This document shows, in pieces, positions 1 through 9,207 of a DNA stretch of 64,000 nt. Position 1 is the first letter of the stretch, and the number at the start of each line of letters is the position of its first letter. The DNA comes from Brevibacterium sediminis (lineage in GTDB: Bacteria > Actinomycetota > Actinomycetes > Actinomycetales > Brevibacteriaceae). The translations under genes were made by a program, and so were the position numbers. Below the pieces are notes generated by a model that had not been told where the DNA came from, did not search any database, and saw only the letters and a list, made by a program, of their open reading frames with translations. Location of the stretch: positions 31,826 to 95,825 of the forward strand of contig NZ_JABKDD010000013.1 in the NCBI RefSeq assembly GCF_013623905.1. Reading direction: 5' to 3'.

Positions 1-106
1 CGCCGAGCTCGCCGTGAACGACTCGGCTACCTTCGCGCACCTGGTCAAGGTCGCCAAGGATGCACTTCCTGCTGACGTCAACGCAGCGAAGACCGACGCC
101 GCCTGA
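1..106 (+). CDS. rplT: 50S ribosomal protein L20, C-terminal end (partial)
   Basis: Frame 2 reads 34 residues (AELAVNDSATFAHLVKVAKD and on to a TGA at 104-106) that match the C-terminal helix of bacterial L20, a 23S rRNA-binding assembly protein of the large subunit. The gene is cut by the left edge of the window. Its position just before an SpoU methyltransferase agrees with the usual actinobacterial order infC-rpmI-rplT-spoU-pheST. The tail is short, so the call leans on that context. A strong terminator follows at 167. Confidence 0.8.
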   Translation, partial: AELAVNDSATFAHLVKVAKDALPADVNAAKTDAA

Positions 107-166
107 GCAGCGTCTTATCTAAACTCCGGTCACTTAAGTGACTGACCGATCGCCTCGGTGATCGAC

Positions 167-206
167 GACGGCCCCGAACTGCAGGTTCGGGGCCGTCGGT
201 CTTTCT
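167..206 (+). terminator. Rho-independent terminator after rplT
   Basis: A perfect 13-bp GC-rich stem (GACGGCCCCGAAC, 167-179, paired with 185-197) with a 5-nt loop is followed by a short pyrimidine tract (GGTCTTTCT). It closes the rplT transcription unit. Confidence 0.85.
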
Positions 207-306
207 GCCAGGACCTGCCTGGTCCCTTTTCCAGCTTCTGCCTCTTCAGCCTCCATCTCTTCTACTTCAGCACTCAACGGATCGAACGGATCGAGAACAC
301 GGTTTC

Positions 307-1128
<822 letters not shown>

Positions 1129-1276
1129 GGGGCTGGGCGGCCTCGGTTGATTGAGGACGGTGCTCACGACTGGCTCGCTGATCTGCGGGCGTGGTTCAAT
1201 TCTGCGGTGATCTACGCTACTGTGGCGACAAGTAACCTAGTCGATTAACAGCAGCAGTCAGGGCGGTGAGACGAGC

Positions 1277-1564
1277 GTGGTTGATATTGCCGATGCGCCG
1301 AAGTCTCTGGCGACGCTGCGGAGCCATCATCTCAAGGAAGCGATCGAGTCAGTGGTCGTCTTCTCGGCTGTTGCGTGTATTTTCTGGGTACTCGATTTCG
1401 GTACGGGGGCCTCTCCGTCGGTACCGCAACTGCTGTTCACGGTGACGGTGCCTGTTGCACTCATCAAAGAGTATGTCGTCTACACCTCGGCGGTGAAGAG
1501 ACTCGGTTTCGTCGATGTCCCGAAAACGGCGACGGCAGGAGTCTCAGCTTCCCGCGGCCGCTGA
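1277..1564 (+). CDS. Small two-TM membrane protein of unknown function
   Basis: A 95-residue product starting at GTG, preceded by GGCGGTGAG about 7 nt upstream. Two hydrophobic stretches (about 27-45, VVVFSAVACIFWVLDF, and 52-72, LLFTVTVPVALIKEYVV) suggest a helical hairpin with short cytosolic ends. I recognise no domain. It is a single-gene unit with a free 148-bp upstream region. GC and codon use are like the neighbours, so it is probably a real gene; the start is uncertain. Confidence 0.5.
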   Translation: MVDIADAPKSLATLRSHHLKEAIESVVVFSAVACIFWVLDFGTGASPSVPQLLFTVTVPVALIKEYVVYTSAVKRLGFVDVPKTATAGVSASRGR

Positions 1565-1631
1565 GACGCGGACGACTGTGCGCTCATCGTGCGGGAATGC
1601 CCTCCGCGACCGTCCGGCAGGTACGTAAAAA

Positions 1632-2051
1632 CTATTCCGCCGCAGTTGCGGCCTTCGCGGTCTGCTCATTGGCGACGAGCTCCCAGATGTAGCCGTCGAG
1701 GTCAGCGAAGTAGCCCATGTACGAGCCATCGACATCTTGACCAGGATCGGCTGATCCACCGGCGGCGACAGCACGGTCAAGTACCTCGTCGATCTCAGCA
1801 CGCGTGGCGAATGCACACGAGATGATGCTGGCGCCGGGAACCGGATTCTTCGAACCGGGCTGGCCAGAGAGCTCGAGGTACTGACCGTATTCGTCGGCGG
1901 TGATGAAGAAGATGGAGAGGTTCGGCAGCTCGAAGGCGACGATGCCGTCCTCCACACCGTCGGTTTCGAGGCCGAGTCCATCGGCGTAGAAGTTTGCGGT
2001 GGCCTGCGGGTCGGCGACGGGCAATGACAGGATCGTTGTCAGTGGCTTCAT
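1632..2051 (-). CDS. VOC (glyoxalase/bleomycin-resistance) family protein
   Basis: A 139-residue protein with the beta-alpha-beta-beta-beta layout of one VOC module pair. It opens with LSLPVADPQATANFYADGLG, the usual first strand and helix, and closes with YMGYFADLDGYIWELVAN, where D-DG-WEL is the family's last-strand signature and the Glu is the usual metal ligand. Members act as metal-dependent lyases, dioxygenases or drug-binding proteins; no substrate can be named. It is monocistronic and convergent with the gene to its left. Confidence 0.82.
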   Translation of the reverse strand: MKPLTTILSLPVADPQATANFYADGLGLETDGVEDGIVAFELPNLSIFFITADEYGQYLELSGQPGSKNPVPGASIISCAFATRAEIDEVLDRAVAAGGSADPGQDVDGSYMGYFADLDGYIWELVANEQTAKAATAAE

Positions 2052-2124
2052 GCCTGCAGTCTAGGGCGGACTGACACGGTTGGGCAGGGTCAGCCGTGTC
2101 ACCAGCAGCAGTTAAGGTGGGCGC

Positions 2125-2784
2125 ATGGTGACTTCAGCCCCACGACCACCGAAGCTCAGCCTCGGCGATCTGATTCAGGGCTACCTCGGCGATATCGATC
2201 CCGAAGAATTCCTCGAAGGGATGGAATTCACCGATCTCAACCTCGCCGAGGCGGATGCCACCCAAGCGACGTTCCTCGACTGCCGATGGTCGAACGTCAA
2301 TTTCGGTGATGCCGAGGCACCGATCGACCTCACCGGAGCCAGGATCTCCGGCACGGAGATTACGGACTGCCGCGCCGACACGTGGACTATGTCCCGTGGA
2401 AACCTACTGCACACAGCGATCTCTGGAACACGGATCGGTGCCGGCGTTGTCTATGACAGCGTGTGGGAGAAGGTGCGATTCACCAATTGCCGTATCTCCT
2501 ACCTCAACCTGCGTGAGTCGAAGCTCACCGACGTCGAATTCCGCGACTGCAAGATCGACGAGATCGACCTCGACCGAGCGAAGGTCAGCCGGGTCGCATT
2601 TCCGGGCAGCAGCGTCGGAGTCTTCCAGTGCGAAGGCGCCACCCTCGGCAACGTCGACATCCGGGGATTGGAACCGCACAGAATCTCTGGTGTGCACTCA
2701 TTGCGCGGAGCGACCATCGACGATACCCAGCTCATGCTCTTCGCCGAACTCTTCGCCTCGGAACTCGGCATCACCGTGGAGTGA
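2125..2784 (+). CDS. Pentapeptide-repeat protein
   Basis: A 219-residue protein in which successive five-residue units of the A(D/N)LXX type can be read, for example FTDLN LAEAD ATQAT and later ESKLT DVEFR DCKID EIDLD RAKVS. These fold into a right-handed quadrilateral beta-helix. Repeats cover about residues 35-200 and are degenerate. There is no signal peptide or TM segment, so it is cytosolic. Some family members (Qnr, MfpA) mimic DNA and protect gyrase, but most have no known role, and I cannot assign one here. Confidence 0.8.
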   Translation: MVTSAPRPPKLSLGDLIQGYLGDIDPEEFLEGMEFTDLNLAEADATQATFLDCRWSNVNFGDAEAPIDLTGARISGTEITDCRADTWTMSRGNLLHTAISGTRIGAGVVYDSVWEKVRFTNCRISYLNLRESKLTDVEFRDCKIDEIDLDRAKVSRVAFPGSSVGVFQCEGATLGNVDIRGLEPHRISGVHSLRGATIDDTQLMLFAELFASELGITVE

Positions 2785-2793
2785 GCGGACGGT

Positions 2794-2831
2794 GACTGCA
2801 GGGCCCGACGAAACACCCGGGGCCCGCAGTC
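2794..2831. terminator. Bidirectional terminator between convergent genes
   Basis: GACTGC(A)GGGCCC pairs with GGGCCCGCAGTC across a loop of about 14 nt. It lies between the stop of the pentapeptide gene (2784) and the stop of the convergent dehydrogenase (2841). There is no clear U-tract. Confidence 0.55.
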
Positions 2832-2840
2832 TCCACTATC

Positions 2841-3881
2841 TCAGCCCAATGGTCTGAGTCCGTAGACAGCCGCCTCACGGTTGAGCCGGTCGAGCCCTTC
2901 ATCCGTGATGTCGGCACCGTTCTCCGCAGTGTCCCGAGCACGGTCGTGCTCGATGAGTCCGGGGTAGTACACTCGCCCTCCGTCTGCCGGTTCCATCGAT
3001 GAGATCGCGGCGAGAACAGTGTCGACGAGTTCACCGAACGCCGTCGCACCGACGAACTTGTCGGGGTCCACAACGATCATCAGATGGGCCGTGTTCGCGG
3101 TCTTGCTCGCATCAAGGAGGTTGCCCACCTCCCCGGTTATGCTCGCCCCGGAGAGCACCCCGGTGAGCAGGTCGATCATGAGTGCAAGTCCGGCTCCCTT
3201 CGGCCCGCCGATCGGTGCCAGCGAACCCTCGAGCGCCTCGTGTGGGTCCGTAGTGAGCCGACCCTGTGCATCATTTGCCCAGCCGTGAGGCAAAGTCGTC
3301 CGCCCCTCCTCCAGGTACCGGCGGATCTTACCGCGGGCGACAATAGTCGAAGACATGTCCAAGACGGCCATGGGCTGGTTGATGCTGGGAATGCCGATCG
3401 CCACCGGATTCGTCCCGAGCAGCTTGTTCTTGGCATTGAACGGTGGCAGCGCGGGAGACGCATTCGTCATGACGATGCCGATGAGTCTGTTCTCGGCAGC
3501 GGTCCGAGCATAGTGCCCGGCGATGCCGAAATGATTGGAGTTCTTGACTGAGACCGCTGCGATGCCCATTCTGCGCGCTTTGTCCATCGCCACGTCCATG
3601 GCCCGAGTGGCAGCCACCTGGCCGAAGCCATTGGCCGCATCGACTGTGGCCAGCGCCGCCGTCACCTCGGTGACGACCATTTCCGGATCGACCTCCATGA
3701 CGCCTGCCCTGACGCGTTCGAGGTAGGTCGACAGCCGGGCGACTCCGTGGGAGCCGAGGCCGATGCGGTCGGCTGCGCACATCACCGTGGCCACGGCCGA
3801 AGCGTGCTCGGCCGACATGCCGGCGTTCTGGAGAACGATCGTGGCGAAGTCCTCGAGTCTTGACAGCTCTATTCGAGGCAT
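2841..3881 (-). CDS. Ldh-family (malate/L-lactate/ureidoglycolate type) NAD(P)-dependent dehydrogenase
   Basis: A 346-residue member of the Ldh_2 oxidoreductase family, which reduces or oxidises 2-hydroxy/2-oxo acids and has its own fold unrelated to Rossmann LDH. Family marks: GLGSHGVARLSTYLERVRAG near 40, VDAANGFGQVAATRAMDVA, the NSNHFGIAGHYA motif with the conserved His, and TNASPALPPFNAKNKLLGTN near 165. Start chosen at the ATG at 3881 because AAAGGAG lies 5 nt upstream and family homology begins there; a longer frame upstream has no such support. It is the last gene of a four-gene minus-strand unit (6909 to 2841) with a TRAP-like permease and an RraA fusion, which points to uptake and oxidation of a hydroxy acid. 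The precise substrate is unknown. Confidence 0.85.
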   Translation of the reverse strand: MPRIELSRLEDFATIVLQNAGMSAEHASAVATVMCAADRIGLGSHGVARLSTYLERVRAGVMEVDPEMVVTEVTAALATVDAANGFGQVAATRAMDVAMDKARRMGIAAVSVKNSNHFGIAGHYARTAAENRLIGIVMTNASPALPPFNAKNKLLGTNPVAIGIPSINQPMAVLDMSSTIVARGKIRRYLEEGRTTLPHGWANDAQGRLTTDPHEALEGSLAPIGGPKGAGLALMIDLLTGVLSGASITGEVGNLLDASKTANTAHLMIVVDPDKFVGATAFGELVDTVLAAISSMEPADGGRVYYPGLIEHDRARDTAENGADITDEGLDRLNREAAVYGLRPLG

Positions 3882-3921
3882 TGTGCTCCTTTGCGGGTGG
3901 GTGGTGTTCGTTGCTGAGCGG

Positions 3922-4164
3922 TCAGTCCTCGTCCTCACCATCTTTGTCGATCGTGGTGTAGTAGCAGTATCCGAGCAGCCCAACGGCGATTGCGGCGATG
4001 ATGCTCGGCTGAGACAGCGACTCACGGGCGGCGTCGATCCACGCGCCCTGTGCGAAGAGGATTCCGGCGATCTGGGTGAAGACGATGATGAAGGCGAGGA
4101 CGAGGAACACGACCATCGCCAGCGTGAACAGGGGCAGAAAGATGGATCTGAGTGTGGTTTTCAT
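3922..4164 (-). CDS. Small two-TM protein, putative mini subunit of the adjacent TRAP-like permease
   Basis: An 80-residue product with two hydrophobic segments (about 8-38 and 53-68) and an acidic tail (DKDGEDED). It starts one base after the stop of the permease gene, whose last codons contain its ribosome site (GGGAGGTTGAC), so the two are almost certainly co-translated. By position it corresponds to the small DctQ subunit of TRAP transporters, but DctQ normally has four TM helices and about 160 residues. The functional call is positional inference. Confidence 0.6.
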   Translation of the reverse strand: MKTTLRSIFLPLFTLAMVVFLVLAFIIVFTQIAGILFAQGAWIDAARESLSQPSIIAAIAVGLLGYCYYTTIDKDGEDED

Positions 4165-4165
4165 G

Positions 4166-5518
4166 TCAACCTCCCATGGGGACAGGAACGATGCCCAGCG
4201 CGATCAGGACACCGAGGATGAAGAACGGAACGACGTAGTACATGACCAAGGGAATGAACGTCTTCTCCGGTCTGGCTTTGGTGATGCCGCAGGCGACGAA
4301 GATCGATCCCGAGGCCGGTGGCGATGCCCCCTCCGTCGACGCGAATACGAGAATCGCGATGACTGCCAGAAGCGGATCGATGCCGGCGCCGACCATCGAG
4401 AAGAGCGCCACCTGACCGACCGCGCTCAACGTCGCCGTCGACGACAGCGGACCAGCGACGATGACGATGAGAGCACCGATGAGGGTCACCAGCAGCCACA
4501 ACGGGAGACTCATTGCGCTGAGCACGGAGTTGACGTCCTCGTCGAGACCCAGCGACGCGAGCACCTCTGAGGCGGTGATGGCGAAGAAGAGAATCGCCCC
4601 GATCGTGAAGAAGCGTGGGACGGAGCCCTCGAAGAACCGCCACCACTGGGAAAGAGTCTTCGGGAGCTCTTTCCACGCGACGACTGCGCTGATGAAGATG
4701 ATGAGAATGGGAATCCACATGATGAGTGAGATGTTCTCCATCGAGTCGCCGATGCGCGGCAAGGATGCGAGCAGGTCGGCAAGTGGCCCGACAGTGACCA
4801 GGATCGGGAGGACAGCGCCGAGGAAGATGAGCGCGGATGTCCATCCTCGGCTCAGAGATGTCCTCAGCGCAACGTGTTCGGCACCGGTTTCGGACTTGAT
4901 CCCGTCGCGATACACGAACCACCACGTGAGGAAGACTCGGTAGATGACCTGATACGAACCGGCCACCAGCAGTGCGAGGTAGACCTGAGAAGTCGTCACC
5001 AGCGTCCCGGCGAACCCGATCATGATGATCATCGAGGCGCTGGGCGGCAGGGCCGATCCCAAGCCGGCATTGCCGGCGATGACGGTGGCCGCGCGTTCTC
5101 TCTTCCACCCGGTGCGGACCATCCACGGCCCCGTGATCGAGCCGGAGGCCGCCGCGTTGCCTGTGTTCGACCCGCCGGCTACGGCACCCATGGCTCCCGA
5201 CGCAGCTGTATCGACGAAGGCGGGTCCGCCGGGGAGCCGGCCGAGCAGGGACGACAGGATTCCGATGAGTTTGTCCATGACGCCCGTCTTCTCGACGAAG
5301 TACGTCATGAAGACGAATGCGACGGCGGCGTAGAGAACGTCGTTCTCGGACGCCTCGACGAACGCGTCGGCCGCGTACTGCGGAGCGTTTCCTCCGGCGA
5401 ACAGCAGCGTGGCGATGAAGCCGAGCAGCATTGCTTCGGCCATGTTTCTTTTGACGACGACGTTCCACACCACGATGACTGTGATGAAGACCGCCAGAGC
5501 GATAAGGGCGAGAGGCAT
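4166..5518 (-). CDS. TRAP-type transporter large permease (DctM-like)
   Basis: A 450-residue polytopic membrane protein with about 12 hydrophobic segments. The stretch GRLPGGPAFVDTAASGAMGA, then GGSNTGNAAASGSITGP, WMVRTGWKRERAATVIAGNA and GLGSALPPSASMIIMIG reproduces the signature spacing of DctM (GxLPGG, gsS-A-A-GSI, M-k-GY, G-LGxLIPPS). A second inverted-repeat half carries GPLSSTATLSAVGQ and STEGASPPASG. TRAP systems are Na+-driven importers of organic acids that need a periplasmic binding protein; none is encoded nearby. RBS GGGGAGGA lies upstream of the ATG. The small partner gene follows directly. Confidence 0.78.
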   Translation of the reverse strand: MPLALIALAVFITVIVVWNVVVKRNMAEAMLLGFIATLLFAGGNAPQYAADAFVEASENDVLYAAVAFVFMTYFVEKTGVMDKLIGILSSLLGRLPGGPAFVDTAASGAMGAVAGGSNTGNAAASGSITGPWMVRTGWKRERAATVIAGNAGLGSALPPSASMIIMIGFAGTLVTTSQVYLALLVAGSYQVIYRVFLTWWFVYRDGIKSETGAEHVALRTSLSRGWTSALIFLGAVLPILVTVGPLADLLASLPRIGDSMENISLIMWIPILIIFISAVVAWKELPKTLSQWWRFFEGSVPRFFTIGAILFFAITASEVLASLGLDEDVNSVLSAMSLPLWLLVTLIGALIVIVAGPLSSTATLSAVGQVALFSMVGAGIDPLLAVIAILVFASTEGASPPASGSIFVACGITKARPEKTFIPLVMYYVVPFFILGVLIALGIVPVPMGG

Positions 5519-5556
5519 CTTTGTCCTCCCCTTTCTGGATTCGTTGGCGAAGTTCG

Positions 5557-6909
5557 TTACTGCGTCTGCTGGGACGCCTCTTGGCGCATGGCTGCTTTGC
5601 GGCCCTCTTCATCGGCCACGACGGCTCGACCATCGGCGAGGACCTTCTCCGCTTCGAGCGGATTGACGACGAAGACGCCGTCGGCGTCGGCGACGATGAA
5701 ATCTCCGTGGTGGCACACGGCCCCTGCTGCGGAGATGGTTTCGCGGAGTCGCCCGGGGCCGGTCTTGTACGGTCCCGCGGGAGAGACGCCGCGCGCCCAG
5801 ACAGGAAATCCGAGCGCTTCGATCTCGTCGACATCGCGAATCGCGCCGTCGATCACCATGCCCGCGATTCCGCGAAGCTGAGCTCGCTCGGCGATGAGCT
5901 CACCGATGAGGGCACGTTCGCAGTCTCCTCCGCCGGCGACGACGAGGATATCCCCGGGCTGAGTCAGGGGGAGCGCCTGGTGGATGGCCAGATTGTCCCC
6001 GGGGCGTGTGTGCACTGTGAACGCCCGACCTGAGATCGGCGCCGACTTCCATATCGGTTTGACGGCGGAATCGAGAAAGCCCAACCGATCGCCGGCATCG
6101 CCGAGAGCAGAGGTGGGAATCGATGCGAGCTGTTCGGCTACGGAGGCTTCTTCAGTCCGTGAAAGGGTGAGATGGACCGACTGCGCGGCTTGAGTCATGG
6201 GCCATTGGCGCGGGAAGCTGGCCAAGAGAGTCAGGCTGTCGTTGAGTTCGATCGATCGGCGCCGCGCGTGCTGTGCAGTGCCGTTGAGCAGTCGATCGAG
6301 TGCTTTCTCCCCGAGTGCGAGTTCGCCGGCGATCTGTGCTCGGACCCATTCGGTCTCTCCTGCCTCTTCACCGGCCTGAATGGCCTCTGTGATGAGAGCG
6401 CCCAGACCTTTCATGAAAACGCTGCGAAGGAGTTTGCGCTGTGAGGCGTCACCGATCTGCCCTTGGAGGGACTCGGTCTGGGCGCCGATCGTTCCCAGCA
6501 CGGTGGCGGCAAGGTCGGAATATGGTCCCGACAGGAGCACGTGAGCCCGAGCCCCGAACTGGATGACGGATCCGATGACTGCACCATCAACGAATTTGGC
6601 ATCAGATCCGAGCGCCGACTGCACCTCACGCTTCTTCTGCGGTGAACCCGCGTTCATATCGATGTAGATTGCTTCGGAACGCAGATGTCCGGCGGCTTCG
6701 GAGGCGACCGCAACGGAAGGTGCTGCAGTGGTCAGACCGAGGACGACCTCGGCGTCGGAGACGGCTTCGGCCGCCGAAGCGGCACGCGCGACATGCGGGG
6801 GAGTCGCGACCGGACTTGGATCGAACCCGGTGACTGCTTGTCCCGCCTCGGCGAAGGCAGACGCATAAGCGGAACCGGCTTCACCAAGACCGAGAATGGT
6901 TACTCTCAT
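5557..6909 (-). CDS. Fusion: NAD(P)-binding beta-hydroxyacid dehydrogenase-like (DUF1932) + RraA-like aldolase/decarboxylase
   Basis: A 450-residue two-part enzyme. Residues 1-165 form a Rossmann domain (VTILGLGEAGSAYASAFAEA, then YIDMNAGSPQKKREV) of the 6PGDH/3-hydroxyisobutyrate dehydrogenase superfamily. About 165-265 is the helical DUF1932-like part. Residues about 265-440 are an RraA/HMG-aldolase domain with GDNLAIHQALPLTQPGDILV, VVAGGGDCERALIGEL, and MVIDGAIRDVDEIEALGFPV, where the Arg-Asp pair of DGAIRD binds substrate and metal. Such RraA proteins act as 4-hydroxy-4-methyl-2-oxoglutarate aldolases or oxaloacetate decarboxylases. The fusion suggests oxidation to a beta-oxo acid and then C-C cleavage. 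It is the first gene of the minus-strand unit, divergent from an IclR regulator, with a palindrome in the shared promoter region. Confidence 0.82.
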   Translation of the reverse strand: MRVTILGLGEAGSAYASAFAEAGQAVTGFDPSPVATPPHVARAASAAEAVSDAEVVLGLTTAAPSVAVASEAAGHLRSEAIYIDMNAGSPQKKREVQSALGSDAKFVDGAVIGSVIQFGARAHVLLSGPYSDLAATVLGTIGAQTESLQGQIGDASQRKLLRSVFMKGLGALITEAIQAGEEAGETEWVRAQIAGELALGEKALDRLLNGTAQHARRRSIELNDSLTLLASFPRQWPMTQAAQSVHLTLSRTEEASVAEQLASIPTSALGDAGDRLGFLDSAVKPIWKSAPISGRAFTVHTRPGDNLAIHQALPLTQPGDILVVAGGGDCERALIGELIAERAQLRGIAGMVIDGAIRDVDEIEALGFPVWARGVSPAGPYKTGPGRLRETISAAGAVCHHGDFIVADADGVFVVNPLEAEKVLADGRAVVADEEGRKAAMRQEASQQTQ

Positions 6910-6928
6910 ATTATATTCCTCTCACTGG

Positions 6929-6945
6929 ATGATAGCTAATATCAT
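6929..6945. promoter_or_regulatory. 17-bp palindrome, candidate IclR operator
   Basis: ATGATA-GCTAA-TATCAT is a perfect 6-bp inverted repeat with a 5-nt spacer. It lies in an AT-rich patch 20 bp upstream of the fusion gene's start and inside the region shared with the divergent IclR gene. The length and place fit an IclR-family binding site; the assignment is inference. Confidence 0.5.
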
Positions 6946-7060
6946 ATGGCGCGGGTGACGGTAGTATTGAGTGGGAGCGCGCTCTTGTCAACTGTCGGCG
7001 GCCGGAAATCGGTACGTCTTCGAGCCGGCGCTCGGAAATCTGCTGAGAGGACGTGAGATC

Positions 7061-7810
7061 GTGGAAGCCAAGGGAAACCAGGGGCGCACCCTCGACAGGG
7101 CATTGGATGTGTTGGAGAGTGTGACGAACAGCCGGGAACCGGTCAGTCTGACCGACATCTCGAAGATGACTGGTCTGCACATCGCCACGACTCAGCGGCT
7201 AGTGGGGCAGTTGGTCGGACGGGACTATCTGCAAGGTGGCAAGCGCGGGTACACGCTGGGGCCGAAGGTTCTGCCGATGTCACATGCCTATGTGCTGCAG
7301 GATCGGTTGGCACTGATTGCGCCTGGTCTGCTGTCGATGCTGACCGCGCAGACCGGGCTCACCTCATCGGTGTTCGTCCGTGTGAAGGATACGAGGGTGT
7401 TGGTCGCACGGATTGAAGCGCCGAACCCTTTGAGCTATCAGTTCCCGGTCGGTCAGGTCCTCAGCCTCTTCTTCGGCGGCGGCAAGGTCTTGCTCGCCCA
7501 TGCTGAACCGCAGGCGCGTCAGCAGCTCCTGGATGAATACTCGCCGATCCGATTGGAGAATGGACGCATCCAGGATCTGAACGCGTTGCAGGAGGATCTC
7601 GAGGCAATCCGACGGGACGGCTACCTGATTGCCGAGTCGGAGCGGAACCTCGGGGCGATGAGCATCACGGCACCCATCTGGTCGCCGGACATGGAGCTGC
7701 TCGGGTCGCTCAATTTGGTCGCCGAGCATGGTGAGATGGACAGGGAAGGGCTGTTCGACCACCGGGCAGAGCTCCTGCGAGCATGCAGGAAGATCACCGC
7801 ACAGATGTGA
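7061..7810 (+). CDS. IclR-family transcriptional regulator (first of three)
   Basis: A 249-residue regulator. The N-terminal winged helix (about 8-70) includes LDRALDVLESVTNSREPVSL, TDISKMTGLHIATTQRLVGQ and a wing (GGKRGYTLGPKVL). The C-terminal IclR effector domain (about 80-245) includes TGLTSSVFVRVKDTRVLVAR and the late SERNLGAMSITAPIWSPD. I chose GTG at 7061 (GAGAGG 10 nt upstream); the frame is open 90 nt further upstream. It is divergent from the permease/dehydrogenase/RraA unit and so probably controls it, with a small organic acid as the likely ligand class. Confidence 0.85.
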   Translation: MEAKGNQGRTLDRALDVLESVTNSREPVSLTDISKMTGLHIATTQRLVGQLVGRDYLQGGKRGYTLGPKVLPMSHAYVLQDRLALIAPGLLSMLTAQTGLTSSVFVRVKDTRVLVARIEAPNPLSYQFPVGQVLSLFFGGGKVLLAHAEPQARQQLLDEYSPIRLENGRIQDLNALQEDLEAIRRDGYLIAESERNLGAMSITAPIWSPDMELLGSLNLVAEHGEMDREGLFDHRAELLRACRKITAQM

Positions 7811-7858
7811 TGGCAGTGATCATCCTGCACTGACTCGAAGTCGGGTACCGGCCTGTCG

Positions 7859-9166
7859 TCACACCGACGTCGAATACCTCCTGGATCCGATGATGAGGAG
7901 GGCCACACTGCTGATCGCCAGCACCATCAAAGGCACCATCGACAGCGCAAAGCTTCCGGCTCGATCATTGATGAAGCCGATGAGGATGTTGTTGCCGAAT
8001 GCCGCCAGCGATCCGATCGAGTTGATGATGGCGATCCCGGCGACTGCTTCCTTTCTGCTGAGCCACTCGGAACTCAGGCTCCAGAAGGGCCCTTTGGCGG
8101 CATAGGTCCCCACCAGTACGCCGCAGATCACGATGACGAACACGACGATTGTCGACGCGTTCGGGACGAAAGCCAGAGAGATCGCCGCCACGATTGTGGG
8201 GACCAATGTCATCAGCACTCGTTCGGAGCGCCGATCCGAGAGCTTGCCCCAGAGGTACATGAGGATTGCTGCCACTGCGAACGGGATCGCATTGATGAGG
8301 CCGACCTGAGAGTCCGTGAGACCGAAGCTCTTGATGATCTGCGGCTGCCACAGTGACAGCCCTTGGCTGATCGCGGCGGTTGAGGTGTACACGAGGGCGA
8401 GCAGCATGATGCGGCCGTTAGTGAAGAGTGTCCAGAAGCTGGTGTGGGATCGTGTCTCCTCGAGGGTCTGCTCCTGCTCGCTCATTGCTGTCGTCAGCCA
8501 TACGCGTTCTTCGTCGGAGAGCCACTTGGCGTCCGTCGGGCCGTTCGGCAGCACTTTGAAGGCCATGACGCCGAGGATGACGGCCGGCAGACCCTCGATG
8601 ATGAACAGCCATTGCCAGCCGTCGAGGCCGAACATCGACAGTCGCAGAAGGAGCCCGCCGATGATCGATCCGAGGACGTTGGACAAGGGAATGGCAATGC
8701 TGAACAGCGCCATGTTCCGCGCACGGTAGCGCGGAGGAAACCAGTAGGTGAGGTAGAGGATGATTCCGGGAAAGAATCCGGCCTCAGCTGCTCCGAGGAG
8801 GATGCGCATCGCCGTGAATGAGAAAGGTCCGATGACGAACGCCATGGCGGTCGCGATGATCCCCCAGGTGATGAGAATCCGCGCGATCCACAGTCGTGCG
8901 CCGACCTTGGCGAGCATGATGTTGCTGGGCACTTCGAGCAGGACGTAGGCGAGGAAGAACAGAGAGGACCCGAGTCCGAAGATCGTTGATGTCAGACCGA
9001 TGGCGTCGTTCATCTGCAAACTGGCGATTCCGACGTTGTTGCGGTCGACGTGCGCGATGAAGTATCCGAAGGTGAGGAAGGGCATCAGTTTCAGTGAGAT
9101 CTTTCGAATCGTCCTCCTTTCGAGCTCGCTGCGCTGCGATGATTCAGTGGCGGTATGTGACGACAA
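7859..9166 (-). CDS. MFS transporter, anion:cation symporter (ACS) type
   Basis: A 435-residue permease with 12 predicted TM segments and a central loop near 200-235. FGYFIAHVDRNNVGIASLQM in TM1 and the loop after TM2 (EVPSNIMLAKVGARLWIARI) are typical of the ACS family that carries hexuronates, tartrate, phthalate and other organic anions. It lies downstream of the amidohydrolase on the same strand (41 bp gap), so the two are likely co-transcribed and the carrier probably imports the hydrolase's substrate or a precursor. Confidence 0.85.
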   Translation of the reverse strand: MSSHTATESSQRSELERRTIRKISLKLMPFLTFGYFIAHVDRNNVGIASLQMNDAIGLTSTIFGLGSSLFFLAYVLLEVPSNIMLAKVGARLWIARILITWGIIATAMAFVIGPFSFTAMRILLGAAEAGFFPGIILYLTYWFPPRYRARNMALFSIAIPLSNVLGSIIGGLLLRLSMFGLDGWQWLFIIEGLPAVILGVMAFKVLPNGPTDAKWLSDEERVWLTTAMSEQEQTLEETRSHTSFWTLFTNGRIMLLALVYTSTAAISQGLSLWQPQIIKSFGLTDSQVGLINAIPFAVAAILMYLWGKLSDRRSERVLMTLVPTIVAAISLAFVPNASTIVVFVIVICGVLVGTYAAKGPFWSLSSEWLSRKEAVAGIAIINSIGSLAAFGNNILIGFINDRAGSFALSMVPLMVLAISSVALLIIGSRRYSTSV

Positions 9167-9207
9167 TGTCAGCTTCCTTTCGTGGTCGGTCGGTGAATCA
9201 TCAAGAT

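Noticed and set aside
4161..5834. A 557-residue minus-strand frame
   Set aside because: It is a different minus-strand frame over the permease gene (4166-5518) and runs into the RraA fusion. Its Arg/Ser/His-rich translation is typical of shifted frames in GC-rich DNA, and it has no domain motifs.
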